Of a stretch of 64,000 nucleotides of DNA, positions 1 through 49,449 are shown piece by piece. The position numbers and the translations under genes are program-made. The first letter of the stretch is position 1, and each line of letters starts with the position of its first letter. Location: the NCBI RefSeq assembly GCF_045679555.1, contig NC_092099.1, positions 9,408,076-9,472,075 on the forward strand, in the 5' to 3' direction. Source of the DNA: Salvelinus alpinus. Its lineage: Eukaryota > Chordata > Actinopteri > Salmoniformes > Salmonidae. The notes under the pieces are model-generated. The model saw only the letters and a list, made by a program, of their open reading frames with translations, did no database searches and was not told the origin of the DNA.

Positions 1-994
1 GGCTTACCCTGGCGTGACATTTGGATAACCATGCAAATCTCTCTCGGACAAGTTGACTTATCAATATATTCGGTTCCATTTTCTCTCGAAAATGCAAATT
101 AGCAACAAAGTAGACAATGCAAAACTTCAATACCTGCAAGCTCCTGCAAGTGCTCTCTAGCTGACACCTTTGCTAACAGGTATTGTCAATTGAACATTTG
201 CACAAGACAGTTCACAGAATTGTCCATTTAAAGAAAATGTAGCCAATTGATTCATTACTACATTTAGTTAATCCAGAGATTATTACCTTTGCCTTGATTC
301 GGCAGTCTTGTTCAGATCATCATCATGGCATTTGTAGTTCTTTATGATAGCCACATTAGCAGCTAATTAGCATTTCATTTTGGGGAGATTTACCACAGTT
401 ATCAAAACATCACGTCAGGGAAAGCCTACATGAAACACAGCCCTTATTAAGTGTTTCTAAAATCCCCTATGGGGAAAAATGAATGGTGGAAAAACTATTG
501 GAACCATTTCCGTTTGACCGTGAGGTTGGGTATTACGGGTATTATGACTTATACTGTGGTACTCTATTCTGATACAGGTTGCATCCCAATAATAAACTCC
601 TTTCTCCCGAATTGTGCCCTTGTTCACGTCTCTTCACTGATTTAAAGGAAATGACTGATATAAGAAATATAGTTGAAACTCCCTCTAGCCCATGCCTACA
701 CCAATCCAATGCCTTTCGGAAATTTGTGGGAGTGAAGTTTGGAGATATTATGGTGCCACTGTGTCACCAATGTAGTCATCACCCTAATATGAATTTAACA
801 AGTTATGTTACTTGTCTGCTTGCTGAGATAAGGCTCAAATTCACGGGACAGAAGGTTGCATTCCCAAATCATTGCTTTTTTTTTGTTAACAGACATTTAA
901 TTGAATAGGTCGTAGCTTCCACAGTATACCAATTTCTGATTCAAATATAGCCTTGAGTATAATACTGATCAATATCATTATCATGAATAATGTA
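1..994. other. Intergenic, unassigned
   Basis: AT-rich; two short open frames without domain features, probably chance. Confidence 0.45.
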
Positions 995-2462
995 CAGTAC
1001 CAGTCAAAAGTTTGGACACACCTACTCATTCTAGGGTTTTTCTTTATTTTTACTATTTTCTACATTGTAGAATAATAGTGAAGACATCAAATATGGAAAA
1101 AACACATATGGAATCATGTAGTAACCAAAAAAGTGTTCAATCAAAATACATTTTATATTTCAGATTCTTCAAAAGTATCCACCCTTTGCCTTGACAGCTT
1201 TGCACACTCTTGGTATTCTCTCAACCAGCTTCATGAGGTAGTCACCTGGAATGCATTTCAATTGACAGGTGTGCCCTGTTAAGTTATTTTGTGGAATTTC
1301 TTTCCTTCTTAATGCATTTGAGACAATCAATTGTGTTGTGACAAGGTAGGACTGGTATAAAGAAGATAGCCCTATTTGGTAATATTACGGCAAGCACAGC
1401 TCAAATAAGCAAAGAGAAACGACAGTCCATGATTACTTTTAGACATGAAGGTCAGTCAATCTGGGAAATTTCAAGAACTTTGAAAGTTTCAAGTACAGTC
1501 GCAAAAACCATCATACGCTATGATGAAACTAGCTCTCATGAGGACCGCCACAGTAAAGGAAGACCAAGAGTTACCTCTGCTGCAGAGGATTAGTTCATTA
1601 GAGTTAACTGCACCTCCAATTGCAGCCCAAATAAATGCTTCAGAGTTCAAGTAACAGACATGTCAACATCAACTGTTCAGAGGAGACTGTGTTAATCAGG
1701 CATTCATAGTCAAATTGCTGCAAAGAAACCACAAAAAAAAGCACACCAATAAGAAGAAGAGACTTGCTCGTGCCAAGAAACATGAGCAATGGACATTAGA
1801 CCGGTGTAAATCTGTCCTTTGGTCTGATGAGTCCAAATGAGAGATTTTGGTTCCAACCGCCGTGTCTTTGTGAGATGTAGAGTAGGTGAACGGATGCTCT
1901 CCGCATGTGTGGTTCCCACCGTGAAGCATAGAGGAGATGGTGTGATGGTGCTTTGCTGGTGACAATGTCAGTGATTTATTTAGCCAGCATGGCTACCACA
2001 GCATTCTGCAGCGATACACCATTATGCAGTGCTTATTGGGACTATCACTTGACACAACACACCTCCAGGCTGTGTAAGGACTATTAGACCAAAGAGAGTG
2101 ATGGAGTGCTGCATCAGATGACCTGGCCTCCACAATCATTGACCTCAACCCAATTGAGATGGTTTGAGATGAGTTGGACCACAGAGTGAAGGGAAAGCAG
2201 CCAACAAGTGCTCAGCATATGTGGGAACTCCTTCAAGACTGTTAGAAAAGCATTCCAGGTGAAGCTGGTTGAGAGAATGCACACTCTTGGCAAAGCTGTC
2301 ATCAAGGCAAAGGGTGGCTAATTCAAAGAATCTAAAATAGCATATATTTTGATTTGTTTAACACTTTTTTGGTTACCACATGATTCCTTGTGTGTTTTAA
2401 TGTCTTCACTATTATTCTACAATGTAGAAAAGTAGGTGTGTCCAAACTTTTGACTGGTACTG
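995..2462 (+). mobile_element. Tc1-type element with decayed transposase
   Basis: CAGTACCAGTCAAAAGTTTG at 995 and its complement ending 2462, TA on both sides; 1468 bp. A plus-strand transposase pseudogene from about 1420 contains QISKEKRQSMITFRHEGQSI, then YDETSSHEDRHSKGRPRVTS, then a TAG stop. Later pieces are KKHTNKKKRLARAKKHEQWT and SVLWSDESK. Inactive. Confidence 0.88.
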
Positions 2463-4855
2463 TAGTGACCACACACATACACTAGACAAATGAAAAGGTG
2501 TCTTCATTTTCTTTGATGTAAGTTGACTTACGGCTCAGTGGACCAGTGACATGGTTATTAATAACCTTTTTGAACAGTATTTGAAAGCGGTAGGACTCAG
2601 CACCTATGGCCTGAGAATAAAGCTTCTTTCATGGGTTACAAGGACGCAGACAGACTAGGGTCTAGGACCAACAGTCAGTCTGTGAGTTGAGAGTGTGAGT
2701 GAGTCGGGTGGCTTAATGCGAGGCAGAATTTCAACTCACTGTTTAATTCAGGTAGGTGACTTGACTGTGCCGCTGTTGAAGGTTTCACGTCGGGGGAGGT
2801 GGTGTGCAGGCATGGCTTATTGCTGCCTGACGACAGCTGAACCCTGGACGGCGGCCTCTAAAAATAAACAGGGGAGGCCAGGCGGCTCAATGTGTCACTC
2901 TGAACAGACTGGACCGTAGGGATCCTGAACCTCCCAGCTCTGTAAACACCGAGGCTGCTCAACAGTGGAAAAGGGAATCTGTCAAACATGTTGCTTCATT
3001 TTAAAAGTCTATGCTTTATATCATGGCTATGTTTGTGTCTAGCTACTCTTTCATGCCATTTAACATAATGGATTTGAGTAAAGTGGTAAATTGTTGGGTA
3101 TAACTGAAGGGTGGTGGGTATATTAGGGGCCCACTCACTGAATTAAGTCGCTCATTAGCAAAGAAAACCGTTCTGAAGCTCAGTGTCCAAACACTTGAGT
3201 TGGATGAGCCTTGTCCTTTCTAAAGGTGAAGAGACAGCCATTATATAAACCCTACACGTGGCACAAGTCACTTCAGTCTTCCAGGAGAGTTTACCCTCTT
3301 TCTTGAGTCCTACAAGAGGAGGGCAAACGCAGAGGGACAATGGGAGTAGTGGCTGCATGTGCACTACTACAGCCTGCACTAATCCAACTATTCCACTTCA
3401 GACCAAGGCCAGAGTCTTTACTTTAAGCAGGTGTCCACTTGCCTTTATAAAGGGGCTTCTAAAATCTTAACTTCTATCCCAAATGACCAAAACCGCACTT
3501 AAAGTTTGAGGTTCTTAATTCTTTTGTGTGCATCACAGCTGTTTTGTGGCTTGCCAAAAAACAGTCCAGCGGCTGATGTTATAATACAGAGCTTTTTAAA
3601 GAAAATGTAAATGTTTTGAGTTATGTCACGTTGGGCCAGCCTTCAAAGGAGAGGGTCTCCTTGCAAGTGTGACTCGGTCGTGCCAGACACCAGGAGGACT
3701 TTGGGTGAACCAGTCAGAAACACAAACTCTGGTCGTTTGTCATCTGCTCAGTATGCAACGTGAGATATCCAGAGCAGTTATTAAGATGCCATTGTAATGT
3801 TTACCTCACGTTAGCAAAGAGTCTGCAGTATTCCCTAAACCAAACTCAATCCCAGACCCTCCTTGCTTATTGTTGTGTAATAAGTTACTACTTTTAAAAA
3901 ACTAAATCAAAAGGACAAAGTTATTTTATTTAAATGTAACCATTTATTTCACATCACTACAAAATTATACAAATTTGTGAACTATGATAGACATAATATA
4001 CAGTTAAAAGAGCAACTGTGGGAATGGTACAAATAGTTTAACGTAAACAGTCCTTACTTAAAAATATATGGAAATAACTAATTTAAAGAAATAAGAGTTC
4101 AGAAATGGGCCCTTGCTTTACAGGACATTCAGTAAAAACGATTTATTGTACAGTATATTATTTTAGTAACACTTTAGATTGCACACTGCTCTTGATAGTA
4201 TCACTGATCTTTAATAAGCTTACGTATCGGCCTCACCGTGAAAAAAAAAAAAAATGAGCACCCTTATGTAAACCTAGCCCCACCCACATCCGTTCCACGG
4301 GGGAAAGGGGATGGAGGCGAAGGAAAAACAAATAGGTGCTACCAAATATAACAATATGCATTTCATAAATATTCAAATAAAGTGTGTAAATAACATGTCT
4401 GTAAAACCACAACGAGGACATCGACCTACCGAGCAAGTTTTAATAAATCATTGGGTACATCTTAAGAAAAACGTAATCTGAGTAATCTGAAATAGGGACA
4501 TAATTCATATTAAAATTCACAACATAATATACGCATTTCATCATTAAGATCTTAAGGAAATAATGTCTGGAGTGTGAAAATCCAAAAACAATATATTTTA
4601 CTCAGATTATTATTAATATCACCTCCCCTGTCTGATATCTTAACTTTCTCTACGCCACAAAATCAAAAAAAGGTATAAAAAAAAAGATCGCTCAGATGTG
4701 AGAGTGCCTTTTGAATTTTGAGTAACACTTTAGATTAAATTGCTCAAGCACTATGTTAGAATACCCTGATGCTGTTACTTAAGTCATTACAGCGTTACTA
4801 CACAGGTTTAAGAGCAATTTATTTAAAAGTGTTACTTCTTTTGCATTCCAATGTT
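2463..4855. other. Intergenic, mostly unique
   Basis: No coding exon recognised. 4185-4232 is a short copy of the repeat at 31164. The remainder is AT-rich. Confidence 0.45.
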
Positions 4856-4994
4856 AGGCATGGGCGGTATCAGAGTATTTGGAAATAGCCATGGGATGGT
4901 TTTTCAATACCAATTAAACTATTTATTTTACGTTTTTCAAAGCATTTTTATATATACATTTTTAAATACACACACACACATATATATATATACA

Positions 4995-6597
4995 CAGATG
5001 AAGTCAGAAGTTTACATACACTTAGGTTGGAGTCATTAAAATGCGTTTTTCAACCACTCCACAAATGTATTGTTAACAAACTATAGTTTTGGCAAGTCGG
5101 TTAGGACATCTGCTTTGTGCATGATAAAAGTAATTTTTTCAACATTTGTTTACAGACAGATTATTTCACTGTATCACCATTCCAGTGGGTCAGAAGTTTA
5201 CATACACTAAATTGACTGTGCCTTTAAACAGCTTGGAAAATTCCAGATATTATGTCATGGCTTTAGAAGCTTCTGATAGGCTAATTGACAGAATTTTTGT
5301 CAATTGGAGGTGTACCTGTGGATGTATTTCATGACCTACCTTCAAACTCAGTGCCTCTTCGCCTGACATCATGGGAAAATCAAAAGAAATCGGACAAGAT
5401 ATCAGAAAATAAACTGGAGACCTCCACAAGTCTGGTTCAACCTTGGAAGCAATTTCCAAACACCTGAAGGTACCACGTTCATCTGTACAAACAATAGTAC
5501 GCAAGGATAAACACCATGGGACCACGGAGCCTTGATACCGCTCAGGAAGGAGAGAACAACGTACTTTGGTGCGAAAAGTGCAAATCAATCCCAGAACAAC
5601 AGCAAAGGACCTTGTGAAGATGCTGGAGGAAACAGGTACAAAAGTATCTATATCCACAGTAAACCGAGTCCTATATTGACATAACCTAAAAGGCCGCTCG
5701 AGCAAGGAAAAGCCACTGCTCCAAAACAGCCATAAAAAAGCCAGACTACGGTTTGCAACTGCACATGGGGACAGAAATCATACTTTTTGGAGAAATGTCC
5801 TCTGGTCTGATGAAACAAAAATAGAACTGTTTGGCCATAATGGCCATCGTTATGTTTGGAGGAAAAAGGGGGAGGCTTGCAAGCCGAAGAACACCATCCC
5901 AACCGTGAAGCACGGGGGTGGCATCATGTTGTGGTCGGTGCTTTGCTGCAGGAGGGACTGGTGCACTTCACAAAATAGATGGCATCATGAGGCAGGAAAA
6001 TTATGTGGAGATATTGAAGCAACATCTCAAGACATCAGTCAGGAAGTTAAAGCTTGGTCGCAAATGGGTCTCCCAAATGTACAATGACCCCAAGCATACT
6101 TCCAAAGTTGTGGAAAAATGGCTTAAGGACAACAAAGTCAAGGTATTGGAGTGGCCATCACAAAGCCCTGACCTCAAACATATAGAACATTTGTGGGCAG
6201 AACTGAAAAAGCATGTGCGAGCATGGAGGCCTACAAACCTGACTCAGTTACACCAGCTCTGCCAGGAGGAATGGGCCAGAATTCCCCCAACTTATTGTGG
6301 GACGCTTGTGGAAGGCTAGCCAAAACGTTTGACCCACGTTAAACAATTTAAAGGCATTGCTACCAAATACTAATTGAGTGTATGTAAACTTCTGACCAAC
6401 TGGGAATGTGATGAAAGAAATAAAAGCTGAAATAAAATCATTCTCTCTACTATTATTCTGACATTTCACATTCATAAAGTGGTGATCCTAACTGACCTAA
6501 GACAGGGAATGTTTACTAGGATTAAATGTCATGAATTGTGAAAAACTGAGTTTAAATGCATTTGGCTGAGGTGTATGTAAACTTCCGACTTCAACCG
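4995..6597 (+). mobile_element. Sleeping Beauty-type Tc1 element, full length
   Basis: Ends CAGATGAAGTCAGAAGTTTA and, at the right, ACTTCCGACTTCAACCG followed by TA; 1603 bp. Inner direct-repeat copies GGGTCAGAAGTTTACATACA occur near 5189. Carries a transposase pseudogene. Confidence 0.93.
5371..6373 (+). pseudogene. Sleeping Beauty-type transposase, broken
   Basis: Begins MGKSKEIGQDIRK followed at once by a TAA, with more stops and frameshifts. Catalytic-core pieces remain: [20 protein letters not shown], then MYNDPKHTSKVVEKWLKDNK, then IEHLWAELKKHVRAWRPTNL. The end codons (FKGIATKY, TAA at 6371) match the family. Longer than the intron 12 copy but with more lesions. Confidence 0.92.
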
Positions 6598-6867
6598 TAC
6601 ATATGTATAACTTCATGAGCTGGATTGTTTGTCTTTGCAATTAGTTTATTTCTATTTGCATTCCTTAGCATATTTAGCTAGCAGCCTCCATGGAAATGAG
6701 CTATTACTTGCACAAATTTTGTTAGCATTCTGGTAGACGCCCAATGTGCTTTTTCTGTGTATTTTGGCACCCCCTTGTGTATTAAACCGGTAATACCATA
6801 AATCCCGGGATGAGAGAAGGACGGCATGAGGATATGAAAATCTGGATACCGCCCGACCCTACTAGCT

Positions 6868-7820
6868 AATAATCCTGCTATAATAAATTATGGATTAAAA
6901 TCTGTACACAGTATTACTTGTTTCCACTTGTATAAGAAGTTAAATATCTAACTACGTAAATGTTAGAAGTGTACAGTTTGGATCTCTATCCAATTTAAGT
7001 AACCATTGGAACCTTTGGAAGTGAAACAAGTGTTGCGAAAAACAGTGTTATTTTCAGCATGGACAAATAAACATGTTACTATAAATTGTGAGGTTGTTAG
7101 GGAATTAAACTGGGGTCCACTTTTTTCTACATTTATTAACCATGTGGTTTATATTGTAGGGCAATTTCACCACCTTAGTATTGCTTCATCTTATAAATCA
7201 TTTAGATTAAAAAAAAATATTTATAAAAATATGTAAATTAAACTCCATAAAAGATGTCATATGGGATAGATTGGTTATAAGTTTTTCTGAAAACCAATTC
7301 AGATGAAAGAACGATCAAGTTTTGAACTCCCAAATCACAAACAGCACAATAAGTTTTCACATGCAATTTGGGAACATTATCTACAGAATTTTAAATCGGC
7401 ATCCTAAAAACATGACTGACAACTAATTATGTCAGCCTAAATGTTTTGCTGTGCAACCTGGAATTTGTATTTAGGAGCACCAGTACACCTAGAAAAATGA
7501 AGGATTCTAGCTTTAATATCTCAAATATTTTTCATTGTGCTGCTAAATTTCTTTGTGTGTGCCTACATTTTTCAACTTAGGTGCACACGTGCTCCTTGTA
7601 AAAATAAAATAAAGTCAGCATAGAGCCCTGCTGTCTTGCCGACGGCTAGTGGTTGCCAGGAGGAACATGTCTTCTCCTACTCGCGACTGCCTAGCCGTTA
7701 AACACACCTCGGATCTATTGCTTTTTAGAGGCTTTGAAGAACAGCAGAATTGTTAATTGACAGACATATTTAAATATTACACGTGTGTATCAAGTGTTGG
7801 ATGTGGATTTTTTTTATATA
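6868..7820. other. Intergenic, unassigned
   Basis: AT-rich; no gene or repeat recognised. 7909-8744 and 8931-9338 are likewise unassigned. Confidence 0.4.
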
Positions 7821-7908
7821 CAGTACCAGTCAAAAGTTTGGACACCTACTCATTCAAGGGTTTTTCTTTATTTTTACTATTTTCTCTAGCACAGGTGTCC
7901 AAACTTTC
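7821..7908. mobile_element. Minimal Tc1-type hairpin remnant
   Basis: CAGTACCAGTCAAAAGTTTG at the left and GGTGTCCAAACTTTC at the right: both inverted ends of the 995-2462 family with almost no interior. Confidence 0.7.
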
Positions 7909-8744
7909 TCTAGCCTCTCCATAACCAGTCAGTTAGTGTGTGTGTGTACGTTCCACAAAGGCACCATGAAAAGAGAGGGGGTGATAAAAGCGGGGCGTTT
8001 TTTCTCATCATGACATGACAACCAACGTTCCCTAAATTTTTTGGGGGCACTGAGCAAATTTTTGGTTTTGTGAGCGGAAACTTGAGCATTGTGAGAATTC
8101 TGTGCAACTTTCGGCACACATTTACAGTGAACACTGAGGCTGTACCCTTACAGTTTTAGACAGTAGCCAATGGCTATTGTGGAATTTGAAAATAATGTAG
8201 GCCTACCAACAAAACCAATGGAGCAAATCCCATAACATTTTCACATGGAAATAGCTTTTGATTTCAATGATATAGCCTACAGTAGACTATATATGGTGTT
8301 CTATGCAGGCCTAAAATGGCATGATACTTTAAAAAAAACACAAAAAAAAAACAAAGGGCTTGATATTAATTAATCATTTTTTACTTGGTCTGTAACACCA
8401 TGGGCCAAATAGGTGATTGTAAAGTGCATTGTATTGCGTTGTATGATGCAAGAAACACTTTATAAAATACAACTAATTATTATTACCATACAGTATATTG
8501 GCTTATTTGCATATTCAAGCCCGTCTCAAAATTCAATACCGCCCCTTTAATCTTTAGCTTTTTACCTGACTGGCTTTTCAAAGACAGCTTGAAATGTATC
8601 CTACATATTTTGTGCTCTTGTAGGAAGCAGTAACAACTCATGGCTGACCTATACTTATCTATAACTGGTCTAATAACTTGATTACTAGCAAAGAATATCA
8701 ACAAATGTCCACACGCTCTGCGCTGATCTGAACTGCGCATTTAT

Positions 8745-8930
8745 TTTTTATTACCTTTATTTAACTAGGCAAGTCAGTTAAGAACAAATTCTTATTTTCA
8801 ATGACGGCCTAGTGCCTTGTTCAGGGGTAGGGGCAGAACGACAGATTTGTACCTTGTCAGCTCGGGGATTCGAACTTGCAACCTTTCAGTTACAAGTCCA
8901 ACGCTCTAACCACTAGGCTACGCTGCCCGC
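8745..8930 (-). mobile_element. tRNA-derived SINE
   Basis: On the minus strand GGGCAGCGTAGCCTAGTGGT and TTAGAGCGTTGGACTTGTAA, then B box GGTTGCAAGTTCGAATCCC. The tail is ACTTGCCTAGTTAAATAAAG and ends in an A/T-rich run. Same tail type as 36245-36467. Confidence 0.82.
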
Positions 8931-9338
8931 ATTGACTCATGGGTGAAAGACCGCTAGTGGGCTACCCTTGCCAATAGAATTCTACTCCGTTGCGCTCTGG
9001 CTCTGCCTACAGCAAAATCTCAGACTCAATCTTGCAAAGTTAGATTTGTTTTGGTTTGTTGCATTGAAAAGGGGCTGAATTGATGTTGATTCGATCACAG
9101 AAAAAACTTTGATCTATATTGTGCAAACTAATGGGGTGAACTCAGTGAAGTTCAATCTCTTGCAGTCTCTGCGCAGCATGGCATTTCTTCTGCACTGCAG
9201 TCCTGGAGGAAGTGCGCGCCCACGCACACGCGCAAGTTTAGAGGGAACATTGATGACAAGGAATGAAAGTGCAGCTGAGGCCTCCTCTATCATTTCGGAT
9301 GTTGCCAGACTAAGTAAGAACCCAGGCTCACCCAAACA

Positions 9339-9370
9339 TTTATTTTTTTAAGGGAGCGAACCCCTTTATT
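9339..9370 (-). terminator. Candidate polyadenylation signals for traf3ip1
   Basis: On the minus strand AATAAA occurs at 9370-9365, only 18 bases after the stop, and again near 9340. Either could end the transcript, giving a very short 3' UTR; a more distal site is possible. Confidence 0.45.
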
Positions 9371-9387
9371 TGGACCTTGGCTCCCCC

Positions 9388-46133
<36,746 letters not shown>

Positions 46134-46300
46134 AGCAGCTGTTGGAATGATAATTTCCCCAAAGCTATTGATAAAAATAGGAAAAAGACTGTTTTTCTAC
46201 CAGCTCTCCTGTCGCTATGTCAATAGCGTCCAATCCCACAATGCATTATTCATCTGAAATGCGCCTGCGCCAAGTGTTCGCGGTTGTCAAGCACCGTTGG
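46134..46300 (-). promoter_or_regulatory. Candidate TATA-less traf3ip1 promoter
   Basis: Immediately upstream of the traf3ip1 ATG there is no TATA box. There is a CCAAT motif (plus strand 46230-46234) and an NRF1-like TGCGCCTGCGC at 46260-46270, one mismatch from the usual consensus. I saw no clean RFX X-box, although cilia genes often carry one. Confidence 0.35.
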
Positions 46301-46928
46301 CTGAGTATAGCAACAACTAACAATGCAGTAAAATAACTTGACCAAAACAATGCAAATGTCATGGAAACGCGTGGGGAAATATGCTGTGGGCGAAAGATCC
46401 TGAATCTCCCCATTGCCCCAGAGCAAAATTAGACTACGTTTAGGCTATTTGTATATGTGTATTTCACAATGTTGAGGTACAAATCAGATATAATGCTTGT
46501 ATGGATGTCAACCCCAATAACCTGTATGTTCATGTAATCTTCACCAATCAACTGCATTACAGTTAAAAACGACTTCAATTGACTAAGTACAGCACACAAA
46601 ATCACACAGTAACTTTTTCACTAAACCTAATCAGTGTTTCATCTAGAAATACCTTTCGTATGAAGTAATTGCCTTTCAAAACGCAATGCTCACAATACTT
46701 TTCATATGATTCTCTTCTCATTTGTTTAAATACATTTGACCATCACTTAATTCAACTGTGCTTTATTGGTTAATCACTTAACCATTTGGTAAACCTATAG
46801 ATTTTAAACTGGCTTGTCTACTATGGATTTTGTGTGTTTGTAAAGTATAAACATCTAAATCACTTGTATGATACATGATAACCATACATAATGACTACTC
46901 AAATGGGTGTGTGAACACTTGCAATTTC
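46301..46928. other. Intergenic, upstream of traf3ip1
   Basis: No gene or recognised repeat; AT-rich. Confidence 0.4.
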
Positions 46929-48297
46929 AACATGGAGCAGGATAGACAGCAAGGGAGAGTAAGAAATCAAAGAGCTCGTGGACAAGGGGCCCGTCAGAGA
47001 GGTGGGCAATGGGCCCCGTCAAAGAGTTCAAAGAGGTGGGCATGGGCACCGTCAAAGAGGTGGACATCAGAGAGAGGGAGGCAGGGAACTGTTGTGTCTA
47101 ATGAAGTTTGGGCCATCGTCATTGACCATGTGGTAAGCAGAGACCTTAGCAGAGACCAGATTAGTTCACCCCAATCTGAACATCATGACAACATTTCTCC
47201 AAGAAAACCAGTAAGTCTGCAGGATATGCACTATGCTTTACCATTACATTTACAGTAAATTACATTTTGTAATGCATATAAATTCTTTCTTTTTTTACAG
47301 TATTCTTACAGTATGATCTATTGACAGTATACTCTCAGAATTGACAGAAGACCCCATGGTGGTGGCCTTGGCCATGTGCTGACCAACCAGCAGGAGTGTA
47401 AAGTGGTGGAAATGGTGAGGGCCAGGAATGACATACGGCTGTTCGAAATAAAACAGGCCATTGAGGAGAACGATGACACCTTGCCAATGTGGCATCCATC
47501 AGCCTAACAACAATCACCTGCTTTGAAGAGGCACCAGGTATCTATAAACATATTTACCTGGTACCTTTTGAGAGAAACAACGACCGGGTGAAACAACTGC
47601 GGGCTGAGTATGTTCAGGTACAGCACTATATACTGTATTACTGTTACTATTTGATGCACATGATATTTCACAATATCATATTGGAACTATACTGCAAAAA
47701 TAACTAACCAAAATATATTTTTAGAGGGTGACGGTGCTTGATGCTGCTGTGAACCATCACAAGTATATCTTTGTTGATGAAGCGGGCTTCAACCTGGCCA
47801 AAACTCGGCAACTGTGGGCGGAACCTCATCGGCCAACAGCGACCGTCCAAGTGCATGGACAATGTGGGGGAAACATCTCCATGTGCTTAGCTATCTCTGA
47901 AGATGGTGTGGTAGGACACAGGCCATTACTTGGATCCTACAGCGCTGTACACCTCATTGGGTTTCTCAATGAAATTGAGCAGGCCTGTCAAGGTGAAGGG
48001 GTCACCTATGTCATTGTGTGGGACAATGTCAGGTTCCACCATGCAGAGGTGGTTCAGGCATGGTTTTGAGCCCATCCCCGATTCGTGACCCTATACCTGA
48101 CCCCATACTCCCCTTTCCTCAACCATATTGAGGATTTTTTTACAGCATGGCGGTGGAAGGTGTACGATAACCATCCCCATGAGCGTGACACCCTCCTTCG
48201 GGCCATGGATGAGGACCGTGACATCATCAATGTAGACCAATGTCAAGCTTTGATTCGCCATGCCAAAGGTTTTTTACCGATTTTTTTTGCCAAATGA
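46929..48297 (+). pseudogene. IS630-like DDE transposase remnant
   Basis: An Arg/Gly/Gln-rich N-terminus (from about 46932: MEQDRQQGRVRNQRARGQGA) and SNEVWAIVIDHVV are followed by broken frames. From 47728 to 48297 the catalytic domain is readable: FVDEAGFN (first Asp), VIVWDNVRFHHAEVV (second Asp), YSPFLNHIEDFF (Glu). Only one in-frame TGA (48067-48069) interrupts it, at a site where the family usually has Arg (WFR-HPRF), so a C-to-T change of CGA is likely. It lies between the traf3ip1 and agr2 promoters. Confidence 0.8.
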
Positions 48298-48887
48298 TCA
48301 AAACAGGCTTGATGCAAATGAATGCGTGCTAAACGTTATGTTTTATTTTCATTCATTTCATTTGTTTCATTTAATTTCTTACATTTGATTACAAACAGTT
48401 CACCTATGTTTTTTTTTGCATGAATGGGTTTTGGGCGATGTCTTCACTGATCACATCTTTGATTACACATTGGATAGATATTATGGAATTTATAGATTTT
48501 CTGTCAATTTTGTTGGGTTACGTAAGTCTATTGCCTAATGTGAAAACTGTGTAATCTACTGTAATTTACAGTACTGTAGCATTGTACTTTCAGAACTTTT
48601 AAGGGCAATTTGAAACACGTATCTTGCATTGTTTGCTATTGGATTAAATTAACTGGTAGTTAAAACGACTAAATTGAAAAGATCCCATTATGTTGTTTTG
48701 GTGATTAAACTAATGTTCTCATTACATTTCACAATAAACATATATATTTGAATCAATGGTTGTGTGGTGAGAGATGTTAACAATCCAAATGTGACCAGTT
48801 TGGAGTTTTCCACTAAGAGTTGTGAAAATGTACCACGTACGAGTTTCTGTAAGACAGATTTTCAGGATTCTGTTTGAGACACTCAAG
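48298..48887. other. Intergenic spacer
   Basis: AT-rich, without recognised feature; may be the 3' flank of the IS630-like element. Confidence 0.4.
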
Positions 48888-49235
48888 GTGTGGGTTGATG
48901 GTCACTAGACTTGAAGCTGAATGTTATGGATTATTCTCATATCTGTGGATAATGATTGACGCCAGACAGAAGGTTCATGGACCGAGGACACACTGATTAT
49001 TCACTGTTGTATTTTAGTAATGACATTCTGTGGACACGTGTGATTCTGTAGCAGCTGACAAAGTCACAGACTTTTGTTTTGACTTCCTTACGACCCTATT
49101 GGTCTGGTGTTTACAGAACTTTTGGTGCTGTCTGATTAGGATAAAGGGCCTGTCTCCAAGAAGCCAGTTAGACATTTTATCTTCTTCTGTGCTGGGTTGT
49201 GTATCCCTGTTGCAAATTGTAATAAATTGGATAGA
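48888..49235. repeat. Dispersed repeat copy upstream of agr2
   Basis: About 350 bases similar in the same orientation to 25698-26010 (shared words GGGTTGATGGTCACT, GACGCCAGAC/GGCGTCAGAC, GTAGCAGCTG, CAAAGTCACAG, TTAGACATTTT). Class unknown. It ends about 130 bases before the agr2 TATA box. Confidence 0.75.
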
Positions 49236-49366
49236 TTTTTGATTGACTTTAGCAACAACTTATCTCCTTTTGTGAAATTCCTATTACAGTGTATTTGTGA
49301 GCTACATTTCATTTGCTTTGTTTCGTGTAATGCCAATCCCATACCTGTTTGGTAAGTTCTGTTGTC

Positions 49367-49373
49367 TATAAAA
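49367..49373 (+). promoter_or_regulatory. TATA box of agr2
   Basis: TATAAAA lies about 80 bases upstream of the first splice donor at 49450. A start site 25-30 bases downstream (about 49397-49403) would give a short untranslated first exon. Confidence 0.7.
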
Positions 49374-49397
49374 AGACCGGAAAATCAAAACCAAGTT

Positions 49398-49449
49398 ACT
49401 GTCAGCTTGGACATAGGCTCCAGACACTCCTCGTACGCCTGTGCAATAG
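49398..49449 (+). other. agr2: agr2 exon 1, 5' untranslated (inferred)
   Basis: The segment between the TATA box and the donor AATAG|GTAAGA has no ATG in frame with the protein. A separate exon with the start codon begins at 50965. The 5' border is inferred from TATA spacing only. Confidence 0.55.

Larger units (their letters stand above)
4856..6867. mobile_element. Inverted-repeat element interrupted by a Tc1 element
   Basis: TAGGCATGGGCGGTATC at 4856 and the complement TAGGGTCGGGCGGTATC ending about 6863 form terminal inverted repeats. The original interior is only about 140 plus 270 bases, so it was a small non-autonomous element before the Tc1 insertion. Confidence 0.6.

Noticed and set aside
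451..908. Overlapping small open frames near the left edge
   Set aside because: AT-rich, no recognisable protein features or conserved splice sites.
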